Positions 1 through 15,900 are shown, numbered from the stretch's first letter. The stretch: 64,000 bases of DNA from Escarpia spicata (GCA_963995525.1 OZ023212.1:10090130-10154129); one strand, 5' to 3'. Made by a program: numbers and translations. Notes: a model not told the origin generated them from the letters alone.

Positions 1-2606
1 TACTGCTGCTTTAGACAAGATAAACCATCAAATGGGGATGAGTTTTCACACCTATAACTTACGTAATATGTTCTTGTAACTTACGTGACGGAGATAAAAC
101 GGTAACATGCATTACCATTTGTGGTTAGTCTAGTTATGTGTGTAGCTTGATATCAATCTAGCCTTCGTGAAGATTTGTAACATGCAAAACATCTATTTGG
201 GGTAAGACCACATTAAGGATCCTTCCGCCGAAAAAAGTGCACTACAAATACCGTTTTGCTGTGATATGCATAATTTTTTTTCGACCACTTTGACATGGGA
301 CATGTTTGTCTCGTGAGTACTAAATGTACTGCTGCTTTAGATAAGATAAAACATCAAATGGGTATGAGTTTTCACACCTATAACTTACGTAATATGTTCT
401 TGTAACTTACGTGACGGAGATAAAACGGTAACATGCATTCCCATTTGTGGTTAATCTAGTTATGTGTGTAGCTTGATATCAATCTAGCCTTCGTGAAGAT
501 TTGTAACATGCAAAACATCTATTTGGGGTAAGACCACATTAAGGATCCTTCCGCCGAAAAAAGTGCACTACAAATACCGTTTTGCTGTGATATGCATAAT
601 TTGTTTTCGAACACTTTGATATGGGACATGTTTGTCTCGTGAGTACTGAATGTACTGTTGCTTTAGACAAGATAAAACATCAAATGGGGATGAGTTTTCA
701 CACCTATAACTTACGTAATATGTTCTTGTAACTAACGTGACGGAGATAAAACGGTAACATGCATTCCCATTTGTGGTTAATCTAGTTATGTGTGTAGCTT
801 GATATCAATCTAGCCTTCGTGAAGATTTGTAACATGCAAAACATCTATTTGGGGTAAGACCACATTAAGGATCCTTCCGCCGAAAACAGTGCACTACAAA
901 TACCGTTTTGCTGTGATACGCATAATTTGTTTTGACCACTTTGACATGGGACATGTTTGTCTCGTGAGTACTAAATGTACTGCTGCTTTAGACAAGATAA
1001 ACCATCAAATGAGGATGAGTTTTCACACCTATAACTTACGTAATATGTTCTTGTAACTTACGTGACGGAGATAAAACGGTAACATGCATTACCATTTGTG
1101 GTTAGTCTAGTTATGTGTGTAGCTTGATATCAATCTAGCCTTCGTGAAGATTTGTAACATGCAAAACATCTATTTGGGGTAAGACCACATTAAGGATCCT
1201 TCCGCCGATAAAAGTGCACTACAAATACCGTTTTGCTGTGATATGCATAATTTTTTTTCGACCACTTTGACATGGGACATGTTTGTCTCGTGAGTACTAA
1301 ATGTACTGCTGCTTTAGACAAGATAAAACATCAAATGGGTATGAGTTTTCACACCTATAACTTACGTAATATGTTCTTGTAACTTACGTGACGGAGATAA
1401 AACGGTAACATGCATTCCCATTTGTGGTTAATCTAGTTATGTGTGTAGCTTGATATCAATCTAGCCTTCGTGAAGATTTGTAACATGCAAAACATCTATT
1501 TGGGGTAAGACCACATTAAGGATCCTTCCGCCGAAAAAAGTGCACTACAAATACCGTTTTGCTGTGATATGCATAATTTGTTTTCGAACACTTTGATATG
1601 GGACATGTTTGTCTCGTGAGTACTGAATGTACTGTTGCTTTAGACAAGATAAAACATCAAATGGGGATGAGTTTTCACACCTATAACTTACGTAATATGT
1701 TCTTGTAACTAACGTGACGGAGATAAAACGGTAACATGCATTCCCATTTGTGGTTAATCTAGTTATGTGTGTAGCTTGATATCAATCTAGCCTTCGTGAA
1801 GATTTGTAACATGCAAAACATCTATTTGGGGTAAGACCACATTAAGGATCCTTCCGCCGAAAAAAGTGCACTACAAATACCGTTTTACTGTGATATGCAT
1901 AATTTGTTTTGACCACTTTGACATGGGACATGTTTGTCTCGTGAGTACTAAATGTACTGCTGCTTTAGACAAGATAAACCATCAAATGGGGATGAGTTTT
2001 CACACCTATAACTTACGTAATATGTTCTTGTAACTTACGTGACGGAGATAAAACGGTAACATGCATTACCATTTGTGTTTAGTCTAGTTATGTGTGTAGC
2101 TTGATATCAATCTAGCCTTCTTGAAGATTTGTAACATGCAAAACATCTATTTGGGGTAAGACCACATTAAGGATCCTTCCGCCGAAAAAAGTGCACTACA
2201 TATACCGTTTTGCTGTGATATGCATAATTTTTTTTCGACCACTTTGACATGGGACATGTTTGTCTCGTGAGTACTAAATGTACTGCTGCTTTAGACAAGA
2301 TAAAACATCAAATGGGTATGAGTTTTCACACCTATAACTTACGTAATATGTTCTTGTAACTTACGTGACGGAGATAAAACGGTAACATGCATTCCCATTT
2401 GTGGTTAATCTAGTTATGTGTGTAGCTTGATATCAATCTAGCCTTCGTGAAGATTTGTAAAATGCAGAACATCTATTTGGGGTAAGACTACATTAAGGAT
2501 CCTTCCGCCGAAAAAAGTGCACTACAAATACCGTTTTGCTGTGATATGCATATTTTTTTTTCGAACACTTTGATATGGGACATGTTTGTCTCGTGAGTAC
2601 TGAATG
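1..2606. repeat. Trimeric higher-order repeat within the satellite
   Basis: Three monomer types follow each other: one with AAACCATC and ACCATTTGTGGTTAGTC, one with GGGTATGAG, and one with GTTGCTTTAG plus AACTAACGTG. The set starts at 1, again at 978, and again in modified form at about 1,955, so the higher-order unit is about 977 bp (3 monomers). Equivalent a-b-c runs recur in the middle of the array, which suggests that this trimer is the older amplification unit. Confidence 0.8.
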
Positions 2607-2639
2607 TACTGCTGCTTTAGAAAAGATAAAACATCAAAT

Positions 2640-3130
2640 GGGGATGAGTTTTCACACCTATAACTTACGTAATATGCTCTTGTAACTTACGTGACAGAGA
2701 TTAAAAGGGTAACATGCATTCCCATTTGTGATTAATCTAGTTATGTGTGTAGCTTGATATCAATCTAGCATTCGTGAAGATTTGTAACATGCAAAAACAT
2801 CTATTTGGGGTAAGACCACAATAAGGATCCTTCAGCCGAAAAAAGTGCACTACAAATACCGTTTTGCTGTGATATGCAAATTTTTTTCTCCAACACTTTG
2901 ACATGGGACATGTTTGTTTCGTGAGTACTGAATGTACTGCTGCTTTAGACAAGATAAAACATCAAATGGGGGATGAGTTTTCACACCTATAACTTACGTA
3001 ATATGTTCTTGTAACTTACGTGACGGAGATCAAACGGTAACATGTATTCCCATTTGTGGTTAATCTAGTTATGTGTGTAGCTTGATATCAATCTAGCCTT
3101 CGTGAAGATTTGTAACATGCAAAACATATA
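2640..3130. repeat. Variant satellite segment, copy 1 (pair with 5,900-6,390)
   Basis: This stretch carries private variants (TATGCTCTTG, GACAGAGATTAAAAGGG, CTAGCATTCG, CTTCAGCCG, and GGGGGATGAG) that reappear together 3,261 bp later, a spacing of ten monomers. Apart from a few substitutions the two segments are the same, so this is a local duplication inside the array. Confidence 0.8.
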
Positions 3131-5899
3131 TTTGGGGTAAGACCACATTAAGGATCCTTCCGCCGAAAAAAGTGCACTACAAATTCCGTTTTGCTGTGAT
3201 ATGCATAATTTGTTTTCGAACACTTTGATATGGGACATGTTTGTCTCGTGAGTACTGAATGTACTGTTGCTTTAGACAAGATAAAACATCAAATGGGGAT
3301 GAGTTTTCACACCTATAACTTACGTAATATGTTCTTGTAACTAACGTGACGGAGATAAAACGGTAACATGCATTCCCATTTGTGGTTAATCTAGTTATGT
3401 GTGTAGCTTGATATCAATCTAGCCTTCGTGAAGATTTGTAACATGCAAAACATCTATTTGGGGTAAGACCACATTAAGGATCCTTCCGCCGAAAAAAGTG
3501 CACTACAAATACCGTTTTACTGTGATATGCATAATTTGTTTTGACCACTTTGACATGGGACATGTTTGTGTCGTGAGTACTAAATGTACTGCTGCTTTAG
3601 ACAAGATAAAACATCAAATGGGGATGAGTTTTCACACCTATAACTTACGTAATATGTTCTTGTAACTTACGTGACGGAGATAAAACGGTAACATGCATTC
3701 CCATTTGTGGTTAATCTAGTTATGTGTGTAGCTTGATATCAATCTAGCCTTCGTGAAGATTTGTAACATGCAAAACATCTATTTGGGGTAAGACCACATT
3801 AAGGATCCTTCCGCCGATAAAAGTGCACTACAAATACCGTTTTGCTGTGATATGCATAATTTTTTTTCGACCACTTTGACATGGGACATGTTTGTCTCGT
3901 GAGTACTAAATGTACTGCTGCTTTAGACAAGATAAAACATCAAATGGGTATGAGTTTTCACACCTATAACTTACGTAATATGTTCTTGTAACTTACGTGA
4001 CGGAGATAAAACGGTAACATGCATTCCCATTTGTGGTTAATCTAGTTATGTGTGTAGCTTGATATCAATCTAGCCTTCGTGAAGATTTGTAACATGCAAA
4101 ACATATATTTGGGGTAAGACCACATTAAGGATCCTTCCGCCGAAAAAAGTGCACTACAAATACCGTTTTGCTGTGATATGCATAATTTGTTTTCGAACAC
4201 TTTGATATGGGACATGTTTGTCTCGTGAGTACTGAATGTACTGTTGCTTTAGACAAGATAAAACATCAAATGGGGATGAGTTTTCACACCTATAACTTAC
4301 GTAATATGTTCTTGTAACTAACGTGACGGAGATAAAACGGTAACATGCATTCCCATTTGTGGTTAATCTAGTTATGTGTGTAGCTTGATATCAATCTAGC
4401 CTTCGTGAAGATTTGTAACATGCAAAACATCTATTTGGGTTAAGACCACATTAAGGATCCTTCCGCCGAAAAAAGTGCACTACAAATACCGTTTTACTGT
4501 GATATGCATAATTTGTTTTGACCACTTTGACATGGGACATGTTTGTCTCGTGAGTACTAAATGTACTGCTGCTTTAGACAAGATAAAACATCAAATGGGG
4601 ATGAGTTTTCACACCTATAACTTACGTAATATGTTCTTGTAACTTACGTGACGGAGATAAAACGGTAACATGCATTACCATTTGTGTTTAGTCTAGTTAT
4701 GTGTGTAGCTTGATATCAATCTAGACTTCTTGAAGATTTGTAACATGCAAAACATCTATTTGGGGTAAGACCACATTAAGGATCCTTCCGCCGAAAAAAG
4801 TGCACTACAAATACCGTTTTGCTGTAATATGCATAATTGTTTTTTCGACCACTTTGACATGGGACATGTTTGTCTCGTGAGTACTAAATGTACTGCTGCT
4901 TTAGACAAGATAAAACATCAAATGGGTATGAGTTTTCACACCTATAACTTACGTAATATGTTCTTGTAACTTACGTGACGGAGATAAAACGGTAACATGC
5001 ATTCCCATTTGTGGTTAATCTAGTTATGTGTGTAGCTTGATATCAATCTAGCCTTCGTGAAGATTTGTAACATGCAGAACATCTATTTGGGGTAAGACTA
5101 CATTAAGGATCCTTCCGCCGAAAAAAGTGCACTACAAATACTGTTTTCCTGTGATATGCATATTTTTTTTTCAAACACTTTGATATGGGACATGTTTGTC
5201 TCGTGAGTACTGAATGTACTGCTGCTTTAGAAAAGATAAAACATCAAATGGGGATGAGTTTTCACACCTATAACTTACGTAATATGTTCTTGTAACTTAC
5301 GTGACGGAGATAAAACGGTAACATGCATTCCCATTTGTGGTTAATCTAGTTATGTGTGGAGCTTGATATCAATCTAGCCTTTGTGAAGATTTGTAACATG
5401 CAAAACATCTATTTGGGGTAAGAACAAATAAAGGATCCTTCCGCCGAAAAAAGTGCACTACAAATACCGTTTTGCTGTGATATGCATAATTTTTTTAGAA
5501 CACTTTGACATGGGACATGTTTGTCTCGTGAGTACTGAATGTACTGCTGCTTTAGACAACATAAAACATTAAATGGGGATGAGATTTCACACCTATAACT
5601 TACGTAATATGTTCTTGTAACTTACGTGACGGAGATAAAACGGTAACATGCATTCCCATTTGTGGTTAATCTAGTTATGTGTGGCGCTTGATATCAATCT
5701 AGCCTTCGTGAAGATTTGTAACATGCAAAACATCTATTTCGGGTAAGACCACATTAAGGATCCTTCCGACGAAAACAGTGCACTACAAATACCGTTTTGC
5801 TGTGATATGCATAATTTTTTTTCGAACACTTTGAAATGGGACATGTTTGTCTCGTGAGTACTAATTGTACTGCTGCTTTAGACAAGATAAAACATCTAA

Positions 5900-6390
5900 T
5901 GGGGATGAGTTTTCACACGTATAACTTACGTAATATGCTCTTGTAACTTACGTGACAGAGATTAAAAGGGTAACATGCATTCCCATTTGTGATTAATCTA
6001 GTTATGTGTGTAGCTTGATATCAATCTAGCATTCGTGAAGATTTGTAACATGCAAAAACATCTATTTGGGGTAAGACCACAATAAGGATCCTTCAGCCGA
6101 AAAAAGTGCACTACAAATACCGTTTTGCTGTGATATGCAAATTTTTTTCTCCAACATTTTGACATGGGACATGTTTGTTTCGTGAGTACTGAATGTACTG
6201 CTGCTTTAGACAAGATAAAACATCAAATGGGGGATGAGTTTTCACACCTATAACTTACGTAATATGTTCTTGTAACTTACGTGACGGAGATCAAACGGTA
6301 ACATGTATTCCCATTTGTGGTTAATCTAGTTATGTGTGTAGCTTGATATCAATCTAGCCTTCGTGAAGATTTGTAACATGCAAAACATAT
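5900..6390. repeat. Variant satellite segment, copy 2 (pair with 2,640-3,130)
   Basis: Second copy of the variant segment, offset by 3,261 bp. It differs at a few sites (for example CACACGTATAAC, and CAACATTTTG in place of CAACACTTTG). The array immediately after it (from about 6,410) belongs to the long block A. Confidence 0.8.
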
Positions 6391-6409
6391 ATTTGGGTTA
6401 AGACGACAT

Positions 6410-9400
6410 TAAGGATCCTTCCGCCGAAAAATGTGCACTACAAATACCGTTTTGCTGTGATATGCATAATTTTTTTTCGACCACTTTGACATGGGACATG
6501 TTTGTGTCGTGAGTACTGAATGTACTCCTGCTTTAGACAAAATAAAACTTCAAATGGGGATGAGTTTTCACACCTATAACTTACGTAATATATTCTTGTA
6601 ACTTACGTGACGGAGATAAAACGTTAACATGCATTCCCATTTGTGGTTAATCTAGTTATGTGTGTAGCTTGATATCAATCTAACCTTCGTGAAGATTTGT
6701 AACATGCAAAACATATATTTGGGGTAAGACCACATTAAGGATCCTTCCGCCGAAAAAAGTGCACTACAAATACCGTTTTGCTGTGATACGCATAATTTTT
6801 TTTCGAACACTTTGACATGGGACATGTTTGTCTCGTGAGTACCAAATGTACTGCTGCTTTAGACAAGATAAAACATCAAATAGGGATGAGTTTTCACACC
6901 TATAACTTACGTAATATGTTCTTGTAACTTACGTGACGGAGATAAAACGGTAACATGCATTCCCATTTGTGGTTATTCTAGTTATGTGTGTAGCTTGATA
7001 TCAATCTAGCCTTCGTGAAGATTTGTAACATGCAAAACATCTATTTGGGGTAAGAACACATTAAGGATCCTTCCGCCGAAAAAAGTGCACTACAAATACC
7101 GTTTTGCTGTGATATGCATAATTTTTTTTTGACCACTTTGACATGGGACATGTTTGTCTCGTGAGTACTAAATGTACTGCTGCTTTAGACAAGATAAAAT
7201 ATCAAATGGGTATGAGTTTTCACACCTATAACTTACGTAATATGTTCTTGTAACATACGTGACGGAGATAAAACGGTAACATGCATTCCCATTTGTGGTT
7301 AATCTAGTTATGTGTGTAGCTTGATATCAATCTAGCTTTCGTGAAGATTTGTAACATGCAAAACATCTATTTGGGGTAAGACCACATTAAGGATCATTCC
7401 GCCGAAAAATGTGCACTACAAATACCGTTTTCTGTGATATGCATAATTTTTTTTCGACCACTTTGACATGGGACATGTTTGTCTCGAGAGTACTGAATGT
7501 ACTCCAGATTTAGACAAGATAAAACATCAAATGGGGAATGAGTTTTCACACCTATAACTTACGTAATATATTCTTGTAACTTACGTGACGGAGATAAAAC
7601 GGTAACATGCATTCACGTTTGTGGTTAATCTAGTTATGTGTGTAGCTTGATATCAATCTAGCCTTCGTGAAGATTTGTAACATGCAAATCATCTATTTGG
7701 GGTAAGACCACATTAAGGATCCTTCCGCCGAAAAAAGTGCACTACAAATACCGTTTTGCTGTGATATGCATAATTGTTTTTCGAACACTTTGACATGGGA
7801 CATGTTTGTCTCGTGAGTACTAAATGTACTGCTGCTTTAGACAAGATAAAACATCAAATGGGGATGAGTTTTCACACCTATAACTTACGTAATATGTTCT
7901 TGTAACTTACGTGACGGAGATAAAACGGTAACATGCATTCCCATTTGTGGTTATTCTAGTTATGTGTGTCGCTTGATATCAATCTAGCCTTCGTGAAGAT
8001 TTGTAACATGCAAAACATATATTTGGGGTAAGACCACATTAAGGATCCTTCCGCCGAAAAAAGTGCACTACAAATACCGTTTTGCTGTGATATGCATAAT
8101 TTTTTTTCGACCACTTTGACATGGGACATGTTTGTCTCGTGAGTACTAAATGTACTCCTGCTTTAGACAAGATAAAACATCAAATGGGTATGAGTTTTCA
8201 CACCTATAACTTACGTAATATGTTCTTGTAACTTACGTGACGGAGATAAAACGGTAACATGCATTCCCATTTGTGGTTAATCTAGTTATGTGTGTAGCTA
8301 GATATCAATCTAGCCTTCGTGAAGATTTGTAACATGCAAAACATCTATTTGGGTTAAGACCACATTAAGGATCCTTCCGCCGAAAAATGTGCACTACAAA
8401 TACCGTTTTGCTGTGATATGCATAATTTTTTTTCGACCACTTTGACATGGGACATGTTTGTGTCGTGAGTACTGAATGTACTCCTGCTTCAGACAAGATA
8501 AAACATCAAATGCGGATGAGTTTTCACACCTATAACTTACGTAATATATTCTTGTAACTTACGTCACGGAGATAAAACGGTAACATGCATTCCCATTTGT
8601 GGTTAATCTAGTTATGTGTGTAGCTTGATATCAATCTAACCTTCGTGAAGATTTGTAACATGCAAAACATATATTTGGGGTAAGATCACATTAAGGATCC
8701 TTCCGCCGAAAAAAGTGCACTACAAATACCGTTTTGCTGTGATATGCATAATTTTTTTTCGAACACTTTGACATGGGACATGTTTGTCTCGTGAGTACTA
8801 AATGTACTGCTGCTTTAGACAAGATAAAACATCAAATGGGGATGAGTTTTCACACCTATAACTTACGTAATATGTTCTTGTAACTTACGTGACGGAGATA
8901 AAACGGTAACATGCATTCCCATTTGTGGTTATTCTAGTTATGTGTGTCGCTTGATATCAATCTAGCCTTCGTGAAGATTTGTAACATGCAAAACATCTAT
9001 TTGGGGTAAGACCACATTAAGGATCCTTCCGCCGAAACAAGTGCACTACAAATACCGTTTTGCTGTGATATGCATAATTTTTTTTGACAACTTTGACATG
9101 GGACATGTTTGTCTCGTGAGTACTAAATGTACTGCTGCTTTAGACAAGATAAAACATCAAATGGGGATGAGTTTTCACACCTATAACTTACGTAATATGT
9201 TCTTGTAACTTACGTGACGGAGATAAAACGGTAACATGCATTCCCATTTGTGGTTAATCTAGTTATGTGTGTAGCTTGATATCAATCTAGCCTTCGTGAA
9301 GATTTGTAACATGCAAAACATATATTTGGGGTAAGACCACATTAAGGATCCTTCCGCCGAAAACAGTGCACTACAAATACCGTTTTGCTGTGATATGCAT

Positions 9401-9790
9401 AATTTGTTTTGACCACTTTGACATGGGACATGTTTGTCTCGTGAGTACTAAATGTACTGCTGCTTTAGACAAGATAAACCATCAAATGGGGATGAGTTTT
9501 CACACCTATAACTTACGTAATATGTTCTTGTAACTTACGTGACGGAGATAAAACGGTAACATGCATTACCATTTGTGGTTAGTCTAGTTATGTGTGTAGC
9601 TTGATATCAATCTAGCCTTCGTGAAGATTTGTAACATGCAAAACATCTATTTGGGGTAAGACCACATTAAGGATCCTTCCGCCGAAAAAAGTGCACTACA
9701 AATACCGTTTTACTGTGATATGCATAATTTGTTTTGACCACTTTGACATGGGACATGTTTGTCTCGTGAGTACTAAATGTACTGCTGCTT
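6410..9790. repeat. Satellite block A (about 3.38 kb)
   Basis: Private markers (GTACCAAATG at 6,839, TCTCGAGAGTAC at 7,483, AGCTAGATATC at 8,297, TTTGACAACTTTG near 9,085) all reappear exactly 6,513 bp downstream. Only two or three substitutions were seen between the copies, for example TGCGGATG here and TGGGGATG there. The block is about 10.4 monomers long, so the amplified unit is far larger than the monomer. Confidence 0.88.
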
Positions 9791-12700
9791 TATACAAGAT
9801 AAAACATCAAATGGGGATGAGTTTTCACACCTATAACTTACGTAATATGTTCTTGTAACTTACGTGACGGAGATAAAACGGTAACATGCATTACCATTTG
9901 TGTTTAGTCTAGTTATGTGTGTAGCTTGATATCAATCTAGCCTTCTTGAAGATGTGTAACATGCAAAACATCTATTTGGGGTAAGACCACATTAAGGATC
10001 CTTCCGCCGAAAAAAGTGCACTACAAATACCGTTTTGCTGTGATATGGATAATTTTTTTTCGACCACTTTGACATGGGACATGTTTGTCTCGTGAGTACT
10101 AAATGTACTGCTGCTTTAGACAAGATAAAACATCAAATGGGTATGAGTTTTCACACCTATAGCTTACGTAATATGTTATTGTAACTTACGTGACGGAGAT
10201 AAAACGGTAACATGCATTCCCATTTGTGGTTAATCTAGTTATGTGTGTAGCTTGATATCAATCTAGCCTTCGTGAAGATTTGTAACATGCAAAACATCTA
10301 TTTGGGGTAAGACCACATTAAGGATCCTTCCGCCGAAAACAGTGCACTACAAATACCGTTTTGCTGTGATATGCATAATTTGTTTTGACCACTTTGACAT
10401 GGGACATGTTTGTCTCGTGAGTACTAAATGTACTGCTGCTTTAGACAAGATAAAACATCAAATGGGTATGAGTTTTCACACCTATAACTTACGTAATATG
10501 TTCTTGTAACTTACGTGACGGAGATAAAACGGTAACATGCATTCCCATTTGTGGTTAATCTAGTTATGTGTGTAGCTTGATATCAATCTAGCCTTCGTGA
10601 AGATTTGTAACATGCAAAACATCTATTTGGGGTAAGACCACATTAAGGATCCTTCCGCCGAAAAAAGTGCACTACAAATACCGTTTTGCTGTGATATGCA
10701 TAATTTTGTTTCGAACACTTTGATATGGGACATGTTTGTCTCGTGAGTACTGAATGTACTGTTGCTTTAGACAAGATAAAACATCAAATGGGGATGAGTT
10801 TTCACACCTATAACTTACGTAATATGTTCTTGTAACTAACGTGACGGAGATAAAACGGTAACATGCATTCCCATTTGTGGTTAATCTAGTTATGTGTGTA
10901 GCTTGATATCAATCTAGCCTTCGTGAAGATTTGTAACATGCAAAACATCTATTTGGGGTAAGACCACATTAAGGATCCTTCCGCCGAAAAAAGTGCACTA
11001 CAAATACCGTTTTACTGTGATATGCATAATTTGTTTTGACCTCTTTGACATGGGACATGTTTGTCTCGTGAGTACTAAATGTACTGCTGCTTTAGACAAG
11101 ATAAAACATCAAATGGGGATGAGTTTTCACACATATAACTTACGTAATATGTTCTTGTAACTTACGTGACGGAGATAAAACGGTAACATGCATTACCATT
11201 TGTGTTTAGTCTAGTTATGTGTGTAGCTTGATATCAATCTAGCCTTCTTGAAGATTTGTAACATGCAAAACATCTATTTGGGGTAAGACCACATTAAGGA
11301 TCCTTCCGCCGAAAAAAGTGCACTACAAATACCGTTTTGCTGTGATATGCATAATTTTTTTTCGACCACTTTGATATGGGACATGTTTGTCTCGTGAGTA
11401 CTAAATGTACTGCTGCTTTAGACAAGATAAAACATCAAATGGGTATGAGTTTTCACACCTATAACTTACGTAATATGTTATTGTAACTTACGTGACGGAG
11501 ATAAAACGGTAACATGCATTCCCATTTGTGGTTAATCTAGTTATGTGTGTAGCTTGATATCAATCTAGCGTTCGTGAAGATTTGTAACATGCAAAACATC
11601 TATTTGGGGTAAGACCACATTAAGGATCCTTCCGCCGAAAACAGTGCACTACAAATACCGTTTTGCTGTGATATGCATAATTTGTTTTGACCACTTTGAC
11701 ATGGGACATGTTTGTCTCGTGAGTACTAAATGTACTGCTGCTTTAGACAAGATAAACCATCAAATGGGGATGAGTTTTCACACTTATAACTTACGTAATA
11801 TGTTCTTGTAACTTAAGTGACGGAGATAAAACGGTAACATGCATTACCATTTGTGGTTAGTCTAGTTATGTGTGTAGCTTGATATCAATCTAGCCTTCGT
11901 GAAGATTTGTAACATGCAAAACATCTATTTGGGGTAAGACCACATTAAGGATCCTTCCGCCGAAAAAAGTGCACTACAAATACCGTTTTGCTGTGATATG
12001 CATAATTTTTTTTCGACCACTTTGACATGGGACATGTTTGTCTCGTGGGTACTAAATGTACTGCTGCTTTAGACAAGATAAAACATCAAATGGGTATGAG
12101 TTTTCACACCTATAACTTACGTAATATGTTCTTGTAACTTACGTGACGGAGATAAAACGGTAACATGCATTCCCATTTGTGGTTAATCTAGTTATGTGTG
12201 TAGCTTGATATCAATCTAGCCTTCGTGAAGATTTGTAACATGCAAAACATCTATTTGGGGTAAGACCACATTAAGGATCCTTCCGCCGAAAAAAGTGCAC
12301 TACAAATACCGTTTTGCTGTGATATGCATAATTTTTTTTCGAACACTTTGATATGGGACATGTTTGTCTCGTGAGTACTGAATGTACTGTTGCTTTAGAC
12401 AAGATAAAACATCAAATGGGGATGAGTTTTCACACCTATAACTTACGTAATATGTTCTTGTAACTAACGTGACGGAGATAAAACGGTAACATGCATTCCC
12501 ATTTGTGGTTAATCTAGTTATGTGTGTAGCTTGATATCAAACTAGCCTTCGTGAAGATTTGTAACATGCAAAACATCTATTTGGGGTAAGACCACATTAA
12601 GGATCCTTCCGCCGAAAAAAGTGCACTACAAATACCGTTTTACTGTGATATACATAATTTGTTTTGACCACTTTGACATGGGACATGTTTGTCTCGTGAG

Positions 12701-12933
12701 TACTAAATGTACTGCTGCTTTAGACAAGATAAAACATCAAATGGGGATGAGTTTTCACACCTATAACTTACGTAATATGTTCTTGTAACTTACGTGACGG
12801 AGATAAAACGGTAACATGCATTACCATTTGTGTTTAGTCTAGTTATGTGTGTAGCTTGATATCAATCTAGCCTTCTTGAAGATTTGTAACATGCAAAACA
12901 TCTATTTGGGGTAAGACCACATTAAGGATCCTT
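9790..12933. repeat. Satellite block B (about 3.14 kb)
   Basis: Markers such as TTTATACAAGAT (9,789), GATATGGATAAT (10,042) and ATATCAAACTAG (12,534) recur exactly 8,140 bp downstream (25 monomers). The block contains an a-b-c-d succession of monomer types like that of the first 2 kb of the array. Confidence 0.88.
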
Positions 12934-15900
12934 CCGCCGAAAAATGTGCACTACAAATACCGTTTTGCTGTGATATGCATAATTTTTTTTCGACCACTTT
13001 GACATGGGACATGTTTGTGTCGTGAGTACTGAATGTACTCCTGCTTTAGACAAAATAAAACTTCAAATGGGGATGAGTTTTCACACCTATAACTTACGTA
13101 ATATATTCTTGTAACTTACGTGACGGAGATAAAACGTTAACATGCATTCCCATTTGTGGTTAATCTAGTTATGTGTGTAGCTTGATATCAATCTAACCTT
13201 CGTGAAGATTTGTAACATGCAAAACATATATTTGGGGTAAGACCACATTAAGGATCCTTCCGCCGAAAAAAGTGCACTACAAATACCGTTTTGCTGTGAT
13301 ACGCATAATTTTTTTTCGAACACTTTGACATGGGACATGTTTGTCTCGTGAGTACCAAATGTACTGCTGCTTTAGACAAGATAAAACATCAAATAGGGAT
13401 GAGTTTTCACACCTATAACTTACGTAATATGTTCTTGTAACTTACGTGACGGAGATAAAACGGTAACATGCATTCCCATTTGTGGTTATTCTAGTTATGT
13501 GTGTAGCTTGATATCAATCTAGCCTTCGTGAAGATTTGTAACATGCAAAACATCTATTTGGGGTAAGAACACATTAAGGATCCTTCCGCCGAAAAAAGTG
13601 CACTACAAATACCGTTTTGCTGTGATATGCATAATTTTTTTTTGACCACTTTGACATGGGACATGTTTGTCTCGTGAGTACTAAATGTACTGCTGCTTTA
13701 GACAAGATAAAATATCAAATGGGTATGAGTTTTCACACCTATAACTTACGTAATATGTTCTTGTAACATACGTGACGGAGATAAAACGGTAACATGCATT
13801 CCCATTTGTGGTTAATCTAGTTATGTGTGTAGCTTGATATCAATCTAGCTTTCGTGAAGATTTGTAACATGCAAAACATCTATTTGGGGTAAGACCACAT
13901 TAAGGATCATTCCGCCGAAAAATGTGCACTACAAATACCGTTTTCTGTGATATGCATAATTTTTTTTCGACCACTTTGACATGGGACATGTTTGTCTCGA
14001 GAGTACTGAATGTACTCCAGATTTAGACAAGATAAAACATCAAATGGGGAATGAGTTTTCACACCTATAACTTACGTAATATATTCTTGTAACTTACGTG
14101 ACGGAGATAAAACGGTAACATGCATTCACGTTTGTGGTTAATCTAGTTATGTGTGTAGCTTGATATCAATCTAGCCTTCGTGAAGATTTGTAACATGCAA
14201 ATCATCTATTTGGGGTAAGACCACATTAAGGATCCTTCCGCCGAAAAAAGTGCACTACAAATACCGTTTTGCTGTGATATGCATAATTGTTTTTCGAACA
14301 CTTTGACATGGGACATGTTTGTCTCGTGAGTACTAAATGTACTGCTGCTTTAGACAAGATAAAACATCAAATGGGGATGAGTTTTCACACCTATAACTTA
14401 CGTAATATGTTCTTGTAACTTACGTGACGGAGATAAAACGGTAACATGCATTCCCATTTGTGGTTATTCTAGTTATGTGTGTCGCTTGATATCAATCTAG
14501 CCTTCGTGAAGATTTGTAACATGCAAAACATATATTTGGGGTAAGACCACATTAAGGATCCTTCCGCCGAAAAAAGTGCACTACAAATACCGTTTTGCTG
14601 TGATATGCATAATTTTTTTTCGACCACTTTGACATGGGACATGTTTGTCTCGTGAGTACTAAATGTACTCCTGCTTTAGACAAGATAAAACATCAAATGG
14701 GTATGAGTTTTCACACCTATAACTTACGTAATATGTTCTTGTAACTTACGTGACGGAGATAAAACGGTAACATGCATTCCCATTTGTGGTTAATCTAGTT
14801 ATGTGTGTAGCTAGATATCAATCTAGCCTTCGTGAAGATTTGTAACATGCAAAACATCTATTTGGGTTAAGACCACATTAAGGATCCTTCCGCCGAAAAA
14901 TGTGCACTACAAATACCGTTTTGCTGTGATATGCATAATTTTTTTTCGACCACTTTGACATGGGACATGTTTGTGTCGTGAGTACTGAATGTACTCCTGC
15001 TTCAGACAAGATAAAACATCAAATGGGGATGAGTTTTCACACCTATAACTTACGTAATATATTCTTGTAACTTACGTCACGGAGATAAAACGGTAACATG
15101 CATTCCCATTTGTGGTTAATCTAGTTATGTGTGTAGCTTGATATCAATCTAACCTTCGTGAAGATTTGTAACATGCAAAACATATATTTGGGGTAAGATC
15201 ACATTAAGGATCCTTCCGCCGAAAAAAGTGCACTACAAATACCGTTTTGCTGTGATATGCATAATTTTTTTTCGAACACTTTGACATGGGACATGTTTGT
15301 CTCGTGAGTACTAAATGTACTGCTGCTTTAGACAAGATAAAACATCAAATGGGGATGAGTTTTCACACCTATAACTTACGTAATATGTTCTTGTAACTTA
15401 CGTGACGGAGATAAAACGGTAACATGCATTCCCATTTGTGGTTATTCTAGTTATGTGTGTCGCTTGATATCAATCTAGCCTTCGTGAAGATTTGTAACAT
15501 GCAAAACATCTATTTGGGTTAAGACCACATTAAGGATCCTTCCGCCGAAACAAGTGCACTACAAATACCGTTTTGCTGTGATATGCATAATTTTTTTTGA
15601 CAACTTTGACATGGGACATGTTTGTCTCGTGAGTACTAAATGTACTGCTGCTTTAGACAAGATAAAACATCAAATGGGGATGAGTTTTCACACCTATAAC
15701 TTACGTAATATGTTCTTGTAACTTACGTGACGGAGATAAAACGGTAACATGCATTCCCATTTGTGGTTAATCTAGTTATGTGTGTAGCTTGATATCAATC
15801 TAGCCTTCGTGAAGATTTGTAACATGCAAAACATATATTTGGGGTAAGACCACATTAAGGATCCTTCCGCCGAAAACAGTGCACTACAAATACCGTTTTG

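Noticed and set aside
2737..2952. Identical 71-codon minus-strand frames here and at 5,998-6,213
   Set aside because: They are the same variant satellite segment duplicated 3,261 bp apart; frames in other monomers are closed, so there is no coding constraint.
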